Translations under genes and position numbers: made by a program
DNA from: Dietzia lutea
GTDB taxonomy: Bacteria; Actinomycetota; Actinomycetes; Mycobacteriales; Mycobacteriaceae
Direction of reading: 5' to 3'
Length of the DNA stretch: 64,000 nt
Assembly (NCBI RefSeq): GCF_003096075.1
Contig: NZ_CP015449.1
Location: forward strand, 1 to 64,000
Part shown: one piece after another, positions 20,219 to 29,949 of the stretch
How the letters are laid out: each line of letters begins with the position of its first letter
How positions within the stretch are numbered: position 1 is the first letter of the stretch
Notes under the pieces: generated by a model
Seen by the model: the letters and a program-made list of their open reading frames with translations, nothing else
Told to the model about the DNA's origin: nothing
Databases searched by the model: none

Positions 20219-22747
20219 ATGACGGACACGACGTTGCCGCCCGAGGCCGGGGGCCACGACCGGATCGAGCCGGTCGACATCCAGGCCGAGATGCAGAGAA
20301 GCTACATCGACTACTCGATGAGCGTCATCGTCGGGCGAGCACTCCCGGATGTGCGGGACGGGCTCAAGCCCGTGCACCGTCGCATCCTCTACGCGATGTG
20401 GGACAACGGCTACCGCCCCGAGCGTAGCTATGTGAAGTCGGCCAAGCCGGTCGCCGACACGATGGGTAACTACCACCCGCACGGTGACTCGGCGATCTAC
20501 GACACCCTCGTGCGTCTCGCCCAGCCGTGGTCCATGCGCTACCCGATGGTCGACGGGCAGGGGAACTTCGGCTCGCGGGGCAACGACGGCGCCGCGGCCA
20601 TGCGCTACACCGAGTGCAAGATGACCCCGCTGGCCATGGAGATGGTCCGGGACATCGACAAGAACACGGTCGACTTCCAGCCGAACTACGACGGCAAGAC
20701 GTCCGAGCCGGTCGTCCTGCCCTCGCGCATCCCGAACCTGCTGGTCAACGGCTCGAGCGGTATCGCCGTCGGTATGGCCACCAAGATGCCGCCGCACAAC
20801 CTGCGCGAGGTCGCCGAGGCGATCTACTGGTGCCTGGACAATCCGGACGCCGACGAAGAGGAGACCCTCGCGGCGTGCATGGAACGGATCAAGGGCCCGG
20901 ACTTCCCGACGCACGGCTACATCGTCGGCGACCAGGGGATCAAGGACGCCTACTCCACGGGTCGCGGCTCGATCCGGATGCGGGGCAAGACCTCCATCGA
21001 GGAGGAGGGCAACCGGACGGTCATCGTCATCACGGAGCTGCCCTACGAGGTCAACCCGGACAACATGATCCTGTCGATCGCCGAGCAGCTGCGCGACGGA
21101 AAGATCGCCGGTATCTCCAAGATCGACGACGAGTCCTCGGACCGTGTCGGCCTGCGCATCGTCGTCACGCTCAAGCGAGACGCCGTGGCCAAGGTGGTGC
21201 TGAACAACCTCTACAAGCACTCGCAGCTGCAGACGTCGTTCGGCGCCAACATGCTGTCCATCGTGGACGGGGTGCCCCGGACACTGGCGCTGAACCATCT
21301 CGTGCGCTTGTACGTCACGCACCAGATCGAGGTCATCGTCCGGCGCACCCAGTACCTGCTCGACGAGGCCGAGAAGCGCGCCCACATCCTGCGTGGTCTG
21401 GTCAAGGCACTCGATGCGCTCGACGAGGTCATCGCCCTGATCCGTCGATCGGAAACGGTCGAGGTCGCCCGTGAGGGCCTCAAGGACCTCCTCGAGATCG
21501 ACGACGACCAGGCGCAGGCCATCCTCGACATGCAGCTGCGCCGTCTGGCGGCCCTGGAGCGGCAGAAGATCATCGATCAGCTCGCCGCGATCGAGCTCGA
21601 GATCGCCGACTACAAGGACATCCTGGCCAAGCCGGAGCGTCAGCGCGCGATCGTCGGCGACGAGCTGCGCGAGATTGTCGAGAAGTACGGCGACGAGCGT
21701 CGGACCCGCATCATCCCCGCGGACGGTGACGTCACCGACGAGGACCTCATCGCTCGCGAGGATGTCGTCGTCACGATCACGGAGACCGGGTACGCCAAGC
21801 GCACCCGGACCGACCTTTACCGCGCCCAGAAGCGCGGCGGCAAGGGCGTGCGCGGGGCGGAGCTCAAGCAGGACGACATCGTCCGCCACTTCTTCGTCTC
21901 CTCGACGCACGACTGGCTGCTGTTCTTCACCACAAAGGGCCGGGTGTACAGGATCAAGGCCTACGAGCTCCCGGAGGCCAACCGCACCGCCCGCGGCCAG
22001 CACGTGGCGAACCTCCTGGCGTTCCAGCCGGAGGAGCGGATCGCCGGCGTCATCCGGATCAAGAGCTACCAGGACGCGCCGTACCTCGTCCTGGCCACCC
22101 GCAACGGCCTGGTCAAGAAGTCGCGGCTCGAGGACTACGACTCCCCGCGCTCCGGCGGCCTCATCGCCGTCAACCTGCGTGACGGGGACGAGCTGGTCGG
22201 GGCCGCGTTGGCCGGGCCGGACGACGACCTGCTGCTGGTGTCGGAGAAGGGCCAGTCGATCCGCTTCCACGCCAACGACGACACGCTCCGCCCGATGGGC
22301 CGCGCGACGTCCGGTGTCATGGGTATGCGGTTCAACGACGGCGACGCGCTGCTGAGCATGTCCGTGGTCCGCGCGGACACCTCGGACCAGGAGAAGTACT
22401 TCCTGCTGGTGGCCACCGAGCGCGGCTACTCCAAGCGCACCGCGCTGAGCGAGTACACGGCCCAGGGGCGCGGCGGCAAGGGCGTGCTCACCCTCATGTT
22501 CGATCCGAAGCGCGGCAAGCTCGTCGGTGCGACGATCGTGGAGCTGCAGGACGAGCTGTACGCGATCACGTCCAGTGGTGGTGTCATCCGCACGTTCGCC
22601 AAGCAGGTCCGCAAGGCCGGTCGGCAGACCAAGGGCGTGCGCCTGATGAACCTCGCCGAGGGCGACTCGCTCCTGGCCATCGCCCGTAACGCGGACGAGC
22701 CCGACGACGAGGACAAGGCCGAGGCCGAGTCCATAACGGAGGAGTAG
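20219..22747 (+). CDS. gyrA: DNA gyrase subunit A
   Basis: GyrA cuts and rejoins DNA in gyrase. The 842-residue protein has the winged-helix active site with the catalytic Tyr in [11 protein letters not shown], a quinolone-resistance region reading [11 protein letters not shown] (Ser and Asp at the usual positions, so no classical resistance change is seen), and a C-terminal beta-pinwheel with the gyrA-box-like [13 protein letters not shown] at 20219 follows GAAGAGGAG; an in-frame start at 20177 lacks this. The acidic tail is typical of actinobacteria. Confidence 0.97.
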   Translation: MTDTTLPPEAGGHDRIEPVDIQAEMQRSYIDYSMSVIVGRALPDVRDGLKPVHRRILYAMWDNGYRPERSYVKSAKPVADTMGNYHPHGDSAIYDTLVRLAQPWSMRYPMVDGQGNFGSRGNDGAAAMRYTECKMTPLAMEMVRDIDKNTVDFQPNYDGKTSEPVVLPSRIPNLLVNGSSGIAVGMATKMPPHNLREVAEAIYWCLDNPDADEEETLAACMERIKGPDFPTHGYIVGDQGIKDAYSTGRGSIRMRGKTSIEEEGNRTVIVITELPYEVNPDNMILSIAEQLRDGKIAGISKIDDESSDRVGLRIVVTLKRDAVAKVVLNNLYKHSQLQTSFGANMLSIVDGVPRTLALNHLVRLYVTHQIEVIVRRTQYLLDEAEKRAHILRGLVKALDALDEVIALIRRSETVEVAREGLKDLLEIDDDQAQAILDMQLRRLAALERQKIIDQLAAIELEIADYKDILAKPERQRAIVGDELREIVEKYGDERRTRIIPADGDVTDEDLIAREDVVVTITETGYAKRTRTDLYRAQKRGGKGVRGAELKQDDIVRHFFVSSTHDWLLFFTTKGRVYRIKAYELPEANRTARGQHVANLLAFQPEERIAGVIRIKSYQDAPYLVLATRNGLVKKSRLEDYDSPRSGGLIAVNLRDGDELVGAALAGPDDDLLLVSEKGQSIRFHANDDTLRPMGRATSGVMGMRFNDGDALLSMSVVRADTSDQEKYFLLVATERGYSKRTALSEYTAQGRGGKGVLTLMFDPKRGKLVGATIVELQDELYAITSSGGVIRTFAKQVRKAGRQTKGVRLMNLAEGDSLLAIARNADEPDDEDKAEAESITEE

Positions 22748-22750
22748 GCG

Positions 22751-23323
22751 ATGACCGACCCGACCGATCCGGCCACCGCGCGTCCCGAGACCGCGGGTTC
22801 CGAGACCGCGGAGTCCGGGACCGGCGCGAGCGAGGCGGCCACCACTGCGTTCCCGGCGGCGACCCAGCACCGGGCCGAGGGCGTGAGCGGCGGCCTGTCC
22901 AAGGCCCACTCGGGCGGGGCCGCCGGTCGGGCCGCACCGGTCGTATCGCCCACCGAGCGTCGTGGGCCGCTCGAGTCCGTCCTCGTGCTGCGCAGGATCG
23001 ACCCGTGGTCGGCGTTCACCACCGTCCTGGGGCTCATGTTCGCCCTCTACCTCGTGTGGATGGTCGCGATCGGCGTGACCTACCTGCTGCTGTCGGGCAT
23101 GGGCGTGTGGGACCGGCTCGGCGGGCTGCTGTCCGGGGTGGCCGGCGACGAGTCCGCGTCCGTGATCGGGCCGTCGACGATCTTCCTCTACAGCGGCGGC
23201 GTGGGTCTGCTCAACGTCCTTCTGCTGTCGATCCTGGCCACTCTTTCGGTGTTCATCTACAACCTCGCGGCCGGCCTGACCGGCGGCGGAGTGCAGGTGA
23301 CGCTCAGTGACCGCCGCAACTGA
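22751..23323 (+). CDS. DUF3566 transmembrane protein
   Basis: A 190-residue protein with a disordered Ala/Thr/Glu-rich N-terminal half (1-75), then the DUF3566 domain: VLRRIDPWSAFTTVLGLMFALYLVWMV (first membrane helix, about 85-112) and a second hydrophobic stretch (about 140-178). It sits three bases after gyrA, the usual place for this family in actinobacteria, and is probably cotranscribed with it. The molecular role is unknown. Confidence 0.88.
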   Translation: MTDPTDPATARPETAGSETAESGTGASEAATTAFPAATQHRAEGVSGGLSKAHSGGAAGRAAPVVSPTERRGPLESVLVLRRIDPWSAFTTVLGLMFALYLVWMVAIGVTYLLLSGMGVWDRLGGLLSGVAGDESASVIGPSTIFLYSGGVGLLNVLLLSILATLSVFIYNLAAGLTGGGVQVTLSDRRN

Positions 23324-23390
23324 CACGGCGCCGGGGGACGGCCGCGAGGCCGCCCGGCGCGCTGTCCGGGACGACGTCCGGGGTGCCGAT

Positions 23391-23420
23391 TTGGGTCCGG
23401 GGGAGTGCGTCGGGTAGATT
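23391..23420 (+). promoter_or_regulatory. Candidate promoter of tRNA-Ile
   Basis: TTGGGT (23391-23396), an 18-base spacer and TAGATT (23415-23420) end 15 bases before the tRNA, placing the start of transcription just upstream of the mature 5' end. Confidence 0.5.
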
Positions 23421-23435
23421 CATCCATCGGTACGA

Positions 23436-23509
23436 GGGCCTATAGCTCAGGTGGTTAGAGCGCCAAACTGATAATTTGGAGGTCGGAGGTTCAAGTCCTC
23501 CTAGGCCCA
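23436..23509 (+). tRNA. tRNA-Ile (anticodon GAT)
   Basis: A complete cloverleaf of 74 bases: acceptor GGGCCTA/TAGGCCC with discriminator A, D-arm with AGCTCAGGTGGTTAGAGC, anticodon stem CCAAA/TTTGG with loop CTGATAA (anticodon GAT), and T-arm GAGGTTCAAGTCCTC. The CCA end is not encoded. Paired with tRNA-Ala as in mycobacteria. Confidence 0.97.
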
Positions 23510-23522
23510 CTCCGCAAGGCAG

Positions 23523-23552
23523 ACGCCGGATCCGCACGATGCGGTCCGGCGT
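23523..23552 (+). terminator. Hairpin between tRNA-Ile and tRNA-Ala
   Basis: ACGCCGGA-T-CCGCA pairs with TGCGGTCCGGCGT with one bulged base and a three-base loop, followed by TTTATGCTT. It could be a terminator or a processing signal between the two tRNAs. Confidence 0.5.
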
Positions 23553-23569
23553 TTATGCTTGGCGGTGAC

Positions 23570-23642
23570 GGGGCCTTAGCTCAGTTGGTAGAGCGCTGCC
23601 TTTGCAAGGCAGATGTCAGGGGTTCGAATCCCCTAGGCTCCA
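23570..23642 (+). tRNA. tRNA-Ala (anticodon TGC)
   Basis: A 73-base cloverleaf: acceptor GGGGCCT/AGGCTCC with discriminator A, D-arm AGCTCAGTTGGTAGAGC, anticodon loop TTTGCAA (anticodon TGC) on stem CTGCC/GGCAG, and T-arm AGGGGTTCGAATCCCCT. No encoded CCA. Confidence 0.97.
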
Positions 23643-23735
23643 CTCATCGGCGCCCGGCGCGCGGACCGCGCCCGCAGCCCGCCGCGACACAGGACGCCAC
23701 CCCGACCGACGCCGGATCCGGCGGATAGGGAGACC

Positions 23736-24938
23736 GTGCAGACCACCCCCCGCTCGTCATGGGTCCCGTTCGTCCTCATGGCCCTGGTGGTGACGGTGGC
23801 ACTGGCGTCCAGCGCCACCCCCTCGCCGCTGTACGTCGACTATCAGCAGTCGTGGGACGTCGGCGGCACCACCATCACGGTCGTCTACGCCGTGTACGCA
23901 CTCGCGGTCCTCGTGCCCCTGCTGTTCCTCGGGCGGCTCTCCGACGCCATCGGTCGCCGCCCGGTGATCCTGGCCGGCCTGACGCTGCTGGCGGTGAGCA
24001 TGGGCATGCTCGCCGCCGCCCCGTCGGTCGCGTGGCTGATCGCGGCCCGTGTCATCCAGGGTCTGGCGGTGGGCTTGATCACCGGCTCGGCCTCCGCCGC
24101 GCTGATCGAGCTCCATCCGAACCGTGATTCACGCGTCGGCGCACTCACCAGCAGCTCCACCACCAACTTCGGCATCGCCGTGGGAGTGCTTCTCGCGGGC
24201 GCCGTGGCCACCTCGTCGTCGTCACCCCTCGTGCACCCCTACCTCGTGATCGGTGCGGCCACCGTCGCGCTCCTCGTCGGCGTGGCCACCCTCGTCCCGG
24301 AGACGGCCGGCGGTTCCTCGACGGCGCGCGACGCCCTCCGGGTGCGGCCTCCCACGGTCCCGGCGGAGACCCGGTCCACGTTCGCCCTCGCGGCGGTGTG
24401 CGTGACCGTCTCGTGGTCCGTCGGCGGCGTCTTCCTGGGCCTGGGCGGGGCGATCGCGCGCGACCTGATGGGCCGGTCCGACTACATGGTCACCGGGCTC
24501 GTGGTGGCCAGCCTCCAGGCGGCGGCGGGGATCGCCCAGCTCGTGTGGAACCTGCGATCCGGGCCGGAGCGGTGGCGGCTCGGGGTGGCCGTCGGGGTCG
24601 GCGCCCTGGTCGCGGGGCTCGTCGTCGCGTCCCTGTCGCTGGAGGCCGGCCAGGTGGCGGGCTTCATCGCCGCGGCCGCGCTCACGGGGCTGGGCATGGG
24701 TCTGCTGTTCCTCATGGGCAACACGTTGGTGGCGCAGAGCGCGCCCCCGGCCGTGCGCGGGCAGGTCTTCTCCGCGCTGTTCGTGGTGGCCTACACCTCG
24801 CTCGGCGTCCCGGCGGTGGTGGCGGCGGTCATCGCCGAGGGCATCGGGCTCATCCCCGCCTACCACGTGCTGGCGCTCGTCGTGGGCGTCGTCGCCCTGG
24901 GGGCGCTGGTCGCCGTCACGCGCGCCCGGCGGCCCTGA
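23736..24938 (+). CDS. MFS transporter
   Basis: A 400-residue major facilitator with 12 predicted membrane helices, motif A GRLSDAIGRRPV (about 67-78) between helices 2 and 3, and the RVIQGLAVGLITG helix 4 motif typical of drug-exporting MFS subfamilies. GTG at 23736 is preceded by AGGGAG. Single gene after the tRNA pair; the transported compound cannot be told from sequence. Confidence 0.85.
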   Translation: MQTTPRSSWVPFVLMALVVTVALASSATPSPLYVDYQQSWDVGGTTITVVYAVYALAVLVPLLFLGRLSDAIGRRPVILAGLTLLAVSMGMLAAAPSVAWLIAARVIQGLAVGLITGSASAALIELHPNRDSRVGALTSSSTTNFGIAVGVLLAGAVATSSSSPLVHPYLVIGAATVALLVGVATLVPETAGGSSTARDALRVRPPTVPAETRSTFALAAVCVTVSWSVGGVFLGLGGAIARDLMGRSDYMVTGLVVASLQAAAGIAQLVWNLRSGPERWRLGVAVGVGALVAGLVVASLSLEAGQVAGFIAAAALTGLGMGLLFLMGNTLVAQSAPPAVRGQVFSALFVVAYTSLGVPAVVAAVIAEGIGLIPAYHVLALVVGVVALGALVAVTRARRP

Positions 24939-24977
24939 CCGACCAGGCGCCGGAGGTCCGGTACACGCCCGGCGGCC

Positions 24978-25451
24978 CTAGCCTCGGCTCAACGCCTGTG
25001 CGGCGGCCACGACGCCCAGCGCGGCGAGGCCGGTGCGCAGGCGGTCCGAGGCCAGGAGTGCGGCGATGCGGGGTCGCGTGACCTGTTCACGAGCGATGCC
25101 CACGTGCAGAGGCACGACGCCGGCGGTGATCGCCGGCGCCGCGACGCCCGCCGCGCAGGCGACGACCGTGGCGGTCAGCCCCGTGCGTTCGCGCGAGCGG
25201 AAGGACCCGTAGGTCGTCCACGCCGTCGCCCCCAGGCCCGCCGCGTACAGCGTCAGGGCCACGGGGGCGATGCGGCGGGCGTGATCGGCCTGGCGCTCTG
25301 CGATCCCGTGGGTGGGGCCGTCGAACAGCTGGGGATAGACCACCGAGGTGACCATCGACTGGAAACCCAGGTGGACCGCGGACGTCGTGAGCAGCGCGAG
25401 GCGGCCCGCTCGGAGCGTCGGATCGGCGGACGCACGGCGTCGGCGGTTCAT
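24978..25451 (-). CDS. Small integral membrane protein
   Basis: I do not recognise this 157-residue protein. It has a basic N-terminus (MNRRRRAS) and about four hydrophobic stretches (roughly 16-45, 57-82, 90-117 and 135-155). ATG at 25451 fits the hydrophobic profile better than the in-frame start at 25493, which would overlap the SnoaL-like gene. Only ten bases separate it from that upstream gene, so the two may be cotranscribed. Confidence 0.6.
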   Translation of the reverse strand: MNRRRRASADPTLRAGRLALLTTSAVHLGFQSMVTSVVYPQLFDGPTHGIAERQADHARRIAPVALTLYAAGLGATAWTTYGSFRSRERTGLTATVVACAAGVAAPAITAGVVPLHVGIAREQVTRPRIAALLASDRLRTGLAALGVVAAAQALSRG

Positions 25452-25461
25452 GCCCGCCACG

Positions 25462-26016
25462 CTACCTCTCGCGGGACCGTCCCAGCAGGGCACGGCCCTC
25501 GCCGTCGTCGGTCATCGCGCGCGCGGTGCGCAGCACGACGCGCCACCCTCGGTCGGGCGCGTCCACCGACCCGAGTCGCTCGAGCTCCCACCGGCTGGCC
25601 GTGACCCGCACGACGGTGTACCGACCCGGCTTGGAGGAGCGGACGACGAGCTGGGTGTAGCCGGTCGCCACGGCGCGGTCCCCGTCGAGCAGGACCACCG
25701 GCAGGCTCGGGACGTGCCCGCACCCGTGCGCGATGAGGCCCTGGTGCGCGTCGCCGGTCACCATCTCCACCAGACCGTCATGGCCCTCGAGGCGGCCGGT
25801 GTCGACGTCGTAGACGCCGTCGGACGTCCACAGCTCGGCCACGCCCTCGGCGTCGCCGGAGTCCACGCGCGGGGAGTAGGCCGCGAGGATACGGAGGATC
25901 GCCAGCTCGTCCTCGGCGGCGGCGAGGCGGTCGTGCGTGCCGGCGAGGCGCGCCTCGAGGGTGGCCAGTCGGGCGTCGAGGGAATCGAGGCTCAAGGCCT
26001 CGGAGGAGGAAGTCAT
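25462..26016 (-). CDS. SnoaL-like (NTF2-fold) protein
   Basis: A 184-residue protein with an N-terminal coiled-coil-like helix (LDARLATLEARLAGTHDRLA, about 12-31) and an NTF2/SnoaL-like cone (about 38-165) with the usual ILAAYSPRVDSGDAEGVAELW opening and GVYDVDTG. Family members include steroid isomerase-like enzymes and ring-hydroxylating dioxygenase small subunits; no catalytic role can be assigned. It is divergent from an FAD-dependent steroid dehydrogenase-like gene. ATG at 26016 or GTG at 26025 are both possible. Confidence 0.7.
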   Translation of the reverse strand: MTSSSEALSLDSLDARLATLEARLAGTHDRLAAAEDELAILRILAAYSPRVDSGDAEGVAELWTSDGVYDVDTGRLEGHDGLVEMVTGDAHQGLIAHGCGHVPSLPVVLLDGDRAVATGYTQLVVRSSKPGRYTVVRVTASRWELERLGSVDAPDRGWRVVLRTARAMTDDGEGRALLGRSRER

Positions 26017-26056
26017 GGCTCCCACATTAATGCGCCGCCTGAGCGGGTGAACACGT

Positions 26057-26062
26057 TATAGT
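26057..26062 (+). promoter_or_regulatory. -10 element for a likely leaderless transcript
   Basis: TATAGT is followed by exactly six bases and then the ATG of the FAD-dependent dehydrogenase, so transcription would begin at or next to the start codon. No ribosome site is visible. Confidence 0.5.
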
Positions 26063-26068
26063 TCCGGT

Positions 26069-27559
26069 ATGGCGGACACTACATCGGACACCAGTCCATC
26101 GGTCTTCACGGCGGACGTCCTGGTCGTGGGGATGGGCATCGCCGGAGCGTGCGCGTCGATCGAGGCCGCCGAGGCCGGCGCCACGGTCATCGCGCTCGAG
26201 GGCGCCTCCGGGCCCGGTGGCTCGTCCGCGCAGTCCGGCGGGGAGGTCTACCTGGGCGGCGGTACGGCCACCCAGCGGGCGCTCGGCATCTCCGACACGG
26301 TCGAGGACATGCGCGCGTTCCTCACCGCCGCCCTCGGACCCAACGCCGATCAGGCCAAGATCGACGCGTACTGCGACGGCGCCGTCGAGCACCACGACTG
26401 GTTGGTCGACCACGGCGCGGTGTTCAACCACAAACTGTGGGACACCCCCACGTGGATGCCGGGTGACGACTCGGGGCTCATGTGGATGGGGGAGCGCGCC
26501 GAGCCCTACGCCTCGCTGGCGACGCCGGCCGCCCGCGGTCACCGCCCGCCCGCCCCGAACTTCGCGGGCAACGTCCTCATGGACTCGCTCGTCGCCACCG
26601 CCGAGAAGGCCGGCGTCGACCTGCACTGCGACGTCAAGGCGCGCTCGCTGATCGTCGAGGACGGCCGTGTGGTGGGCGTGCGCGCCACGCAGTTCGGCTC
26701 CGAGCGCGAGTACCGCGCCACCGGCGGAGTCGTGCTGGCGACCGGCGGGTTCGTGGACAACGACCGGATGCTCGAGCAGTGGGCGCCCCAGCAGCTGGGC
26801 AAGGACAAGGTCTCCGACGGCCGCGATGACGGCTCGGGCATCGAGATGGGCATGGAGGCCGGCGCCGCGGTGCGGCGCATGCACCAGACCGAGACCGCGA
26901 TGCTCATCATCCCGCGCCTGGTCGTGGGTTCGATGCTCGTCGACGGCGACGGTCAGCGCTTCATCAACGAGGAGGTCTACCCGGGCCTGTACTGCCACGC
27001 CGCCGTCCACCACCGCCGCCCGCCGGTGTGGGTGATCATCGACGAGAAGGGCATCGAGGACGTCCCGGAGTCCGAGCTGTGGGGCATGCAGCCCATGCAC
27101 GCGGCCGAGACCATCGAGGAGCTGGCGGCCGACTGCGGTCTGCCCGCCGACGCGCTGGCCGACCAGCTGCGCCGCTACAACGAGGGCGCGGCGCGGGGCG
27201 AGGACCCGCAGTTCGGGAAGAGCGCGCAGTGGGTGCGCCCGCTCGAGCCGCCGTTCGGCGCGTACCCCACGGGGGCCGGCGGACCGGACACCTTCAACGG
27301 CCTGCCGCTCAAGGCGCAGGGGTTCACCCTCGGCGGCCTGCACACCGACCTGGACTCGCGCGTGCTGAGCCGCGCCGGCGAGCCCATCCCCGGCCTGTTC
27401 GCCGCCGGTCGCTGCACGCACGGTCTCCACGGTGACGGCTACATCTCCGGTACCTCGCTGGGCGACGGGTCGTTCTTCGGCCGTCGCGCGGGTTTGGGCG
27501 CGGCGGGGGCGACCGGCGCGTCGGCCGCCGCGGACGCCGTCGAGTCGGTGCAGGCGTGA
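26069..27559 (+). CDS. FAD-dependent dehydrogenase (FrdA/KstD family)
   Basis: A 496-residue flavoprotein of the FAD_binding_2 family, which includes fumarate reductase and 3-ketosteroid 1-dehydrogenase. The N-terminal FAD motif is VVGMGIAGACASIEA (about 18-32), followed by GPGGSSAQSGGEVYLGGGT, and the C-terminal FAD-binding GLFAAGRCTHGLHGDGYISGTSLGDG. Neighbouring thioesterases and an NTF2-fold gene suggest steroid or acyl-CoA catabolism, but the substrate is not determined. The start appears leaderless. It overlaps the next gene by four bases (GTGA). Confidence 0.82.
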   Translation: MADTTSDTSPSVFTADVLVVGMGIAGACASIEAAEAGATVIALEGASGPGGSSAQSGGEVYLGGGTATQRALGISDTVEDMRAFLTAALGPNADQAKIDAYCDGAVEHHDWLVDHGAVFNHKLWDTPTWMPGDDSGLMWMGERAEPYASLATPAARGHRPPAPNFAGNVLMDSLVATAEKAGVDLHCDVKARSLIVEDGRVVGVRATQFGSEREYRATGGVVLATGGFVDNDRMLEQWAPQQLGKDKVSDGRDDGSGIEMGMEAGAAVRRMHQTETAMLIIPRLVVGSMLVDGDGQRFINEEVYPGLYCHAAVHHRRPPVWVIIDEKGIEDVPESELWGMQPMHAAETIEELAADCGLPADALADQLRRYNEGAARGEDPQFGKSAQWVRPLEPPFGAYPTGAGGPDTFNGLPLKAQGFTLGGLHTDLDSRVLSRAGEPIPGLFAAGRCTHGLHGDGYISGTSLGDGSFFGRRAGLGAAGATGASAAADAVESVQA

Positions 27560-28275
27560 GCGGGCAGGTCGCCGTCGTGCGACGGGAACGGCCGGAGATC
27601 GACCTGGGTCCGCTGGACCCCGCGCGCGGCGGTGGTCGCCCTGTCGACCGGATGGACGACGACGAGGCGGGCCTCTACGACATGGTCGAGCAGGTCCGCC
27701 GGATCCGCGCGCTGGCGACCGGCGGGATCTTCGACACCGACCTGGGCCCGCTGACCGCCCGGCTCCGCGAGGTGGCCGACGAGCTCGAGGCCGCGTCGGC
27801 GAGCCCGCAGCACCGGCAGGAGGTCAGCTGGCGGGAGCGCCGCTACGTCCCCAACTGCCCGGTCATCGGGCGGTCCAACGTCCTCGCGCCGCCGGCGGAG
27901 TTCGAGCTGCTCGAGGACGGCACCGTCCGGTCCGAGATCACCCTCGGGCTGGAGTACCAGGGACCTCCGGGCTGTGTGCACGGTGGAATCGTGGCCCTGA
28001 TGTTCGACGCGGTGCTGGGCCGGGCCAACCACCACGCCGGCACCACGGGGATGACGATGTACCTCGACCTGGACTACCGGAGCCCCACACCCATCCTCGA
28101 GCCGATCGTGATCACCGGACGCCAGGTCCGGGTGGACGGCCGAAAGGTGTGGTCCCAGGGCGCCATCCACCACGGCGATCGCCTGTGTGCCACCGCGGAG
28201 GGCCTGTTCGTCATGCCCGAGCAGTGGGTGGCCGAATACCAGCAGCACCGGGACGAGGAAGGCACGTCGGCCTGA
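27556..28275 (+). CDS. PaaI-type hotdog thioesterase, copy 1
   Basis: A 239-residue protein with a variable helical N-terminus (about 1-95) and a hotdog domain whose core YQGPPGCVHGGIVALMFD (about 135-152) is the acyl-CoA thioesterase signature (HGG loop). A later YRSPTPILEP strand is also typical. It is translationally coupled to the FAD dehydrogenase. It is one of three similar paralogues within 3.2 kb; all share the extra N-terminal helix with an (L)RRIR(A/G)L motif. Probably hydrolyses acyl-CoA; chain specificity unknown. Confidence 0.85.
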   Translation: MSGQVAVVRRERPEIDLGPLDPARGGGRPVDRMDDDEAGLYDMVEQVRRIRALATGGIFDTDLGPLTARLREVADELEAASASPQHRQEVSWRERRYVPNCPVIGRSNVLAPPAEFELLEDGTVRSEITLGLEYQGPPGCVHGGIVALMFDAVLGRANHHAGTTGMTMYLDLDYRSPTPILEPIVITGRQVRVDGRKVWSQGAIHHGDRLCATAEGLFVMPEQWVAEYQQHRDEEGTSA

Positions 28276-28347
28276 CGCCCGCGCCAGCACCGCCCTGACG
28301 CCGGGCCGCGGCGGGCGGCGCCCGGCCGCGGAGTAACGTCACACGAC

Positions 28348-29010
28348 GTGACCGAACAGCCAGATTCCGGGGAAGCCGTCTCCGCTCAGACCTTCCTCGA
28401 CCAGCCCGACCACGCCTCCGGCGCCACCGAGCTCGCCCGCCAGCTGAGGCGCATCCGCGGCCTCGTCTCCGGCGCGGACTTCGAGGACCTGTCCGCGGAG
28501 ATCGAGTTGGCCCGCGAGCTGGCCGACCGCATCGAGAACGCGGCCACCCCCCACCCCCCGGCCCAGTACGACTCGTGGGGCGTGCCCGAGCACATCGCCT
28601 CCAACCCGGTGATCGGCTCGCGCAACCCGGCCGCCCCGCCGCTGGACGCCGTCGTCTTCCCGGACGGCACCGTCCGCGCCGACCTGACGCTGGGCGTGGA
28701 GTTCCAGGGCCCGCCCGGATGCGTGCACGGCGGCGTGGTGGCGATGCTGTTCGACGAGATGCTCGGCCTGGCCAACGCCGCGGCGGAGCACATCGGGATG
28801 ACGGTGGACCTGCAGGTCACCTATTCCGCGCCCACCCCGCTGGACACGCCCCTGCGGTTCGAGGCCCGCCAGGAGAGGGTGGACGGACGCAAACTGTGGT
28901 GCGCGGGGACGCTGCACGCCGGCGACACGCTCTGCGCGTCGGTCAGGGGCATGTTCGTCACGCCGCGCTGGATGCTCGACGGGGACCAGAGCAAGCCCAT
29001 CGAGGGCTGA
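28348..29010 (+). CDS. PaaI-type hotdog thioesterase, copy 2
   Basis: A 220-residue paralogue of the preceding thioesterase: N-terminal helix ELARQLRRIRGLVSGADF (about 29-46) and hotdog core FQGPPGCVHGGVVAMLFDEM (about 120-139), then YSAPTPLDTPL. It starts at GTG 28348, eight bases after TAACGT, with no ribosome site, so it may have its own near-leaderless promoter. It converges with an SDR gene downstream. Confidence 0.84.
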   Translation: MTEQPDSGEAVSAQTFLDQPDHASGATELARQLRRIRGLVSGADFEDLSAEIELARELADRIENAATPHPPAQYDSWGVPEHIASNPVIGSRNPAAPPLDAVVFPDGTVRADLTLGVEFQGPPGCVHGGVVAMLFDEMLGLANAAAEHIGMTVDLQVTYSAPTPLDTPLRFEARQERVDGRKLWCAGTLHAGDTLCASVRGMFVTPRWMLDGDQSKPIEG

Positions 29011-29118
29011 CCGAGGCCCCGACTGGCGCGCCCTCCCCGACACAGCAACGCCCCCCGGGCCCACCGGTGCGGGATGTACCCACGCCGGTGACCCCGGAGC
29101 GCGCCCGGGACCCGGGGG

Positions 29119-29937
29119 TCAGTTCCCGCGGAGGGCCTTCATCCGCTTGTGGGAGCCGGCCACGATCCGGCCGCGCTCGACGCCGGACGAGAACTCGACG
29201 CCCTTGCGGTTGTTCTCGCCGCCACAGACGTGGATCGGCCCGTTGCCGATGGACGCCAGCACCTCCTCGGCGACCTCCTCGGGCTCGCTGACGGTGAAGC
29301 CGGGTAGATCCATGTCGAGGCCGGCGCGCACCATCGCGGGGGTGCGGACGACGCCGAGGATGACCTCGACGACGTCGACGCCGTACTCGCGCATCTCGAG
29401 CCACAGGCCCTCGACGAAGACGCGGCTGAACGCCTTTGCCGCGGAGTAGACGCTCATGTCGGCGTGCCCGAGGTAGCCGGCCATCGAGCCCATCACGACG
29501 ATCCCGCCGCGGCCGCGGGCCTTGAGTCCGGGGCCGAACTGCCGGATGATCTGCATCGGCGAGGTGATGTTGAGGTCGATGACCTTCTGCACCTGCGCCA
29601 TGTCCGACTCGACGAACTCGGAGCCGTAGGTGTTGGCGCCGGCGTTGAGCACGATCAGGCCGAGGTCGAGACCCTCGCAGGCCGCGGCGATGCCCTCGGT
29701 GGCACCGGGCTCGGTGAGGTCGACGGACAGGGTCCGGCACTCGACGCCCTTGGCGCGCACGGCCTCGGCGGTCTCCTCGAGGGGCCCGGTCTTGCGGGCG
29801 ACGAGGACCGTGGACACCCCCTGGTCGGCGAGGCGGAAGGCGATCTCGGCGCCCACGCCCTCACTTCCGCCCACGACGAGGGCCCAGGGCCCATAGGTAG
29901 CAGGATCGAACGGCTTCGGATTGACAGGTGTCGACAT
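29119..29937 (-). CDS. Short-chain dehydrogenase/reductase
   Basis: A 272-residue SDR. The nucleotide-binding motif is GGSEGVG (23-29), followed by the NAG motif in VLNAGANTYG, and the catalytic pair Tyr164 and Lys168 in YSAAKAF, preceded by a Ser in MGSMAGYLG. The family oxidises or reduces hydroxy/keto groups with NAD(P). It is divergent from the third thioesterase, with 11 bases between the two start codons. Substrate unknown; lipid or steroid context is suggestive. Confidence 0.87.
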   Translation of the reverse strand: MSTPVNPKPFDPATYGPWALVVGGSEGVGAEIAFRLADQGVSTVLVARKTGPLEETAEAVRAKGVECRTLSVDLTEPGATEGIAAACEGLDLGLIVLNAGANTYGSEFVESDMAQVQKVIDLNITSPMQIIRQFGPGLKARGRGGIVVMGSMAGYLGHADMSVYSAAKAFSRVFVEGLWLEMREYGVDVVEVILGVVRTPAMVRAGLDMDLPGFTVSEPEEVAEEVLASIGNGPIHVCGGENNRKGVEFSSGVERGRIVAGSHKRMKALRGN

Positions 29938-29949
29938 ATCCTAAGAGTA
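29937..29949. promoter_or_regulatory. Compact divergent leaderless promoter pair
   Basis: On the plus strand TATCCT (29937-29942) is six bases before ATG 29949. On the minus strand TACTCT (29949-29944) is six bases before ATG 29937. Each -10 element thus overlaps the start codon of the opposite gene, and neither gene has room for a leader or ribosome site. Confidence 0.5.

Noticed and set aside
20450-20520. Possible quinolone-resistance change in GyrA
   Set aside because: The region reads [11 protein letters not shown], with the Ser and Asp of susceptible enzymes.
19199-23326. 1375-codon minus-strand open frame opposite pxpC, gyrA and the DUF3566 gene
   Set aside because: It mirrors three confidently identified plus-strand genes, is low in recognisable motifs and arises from codon bias.
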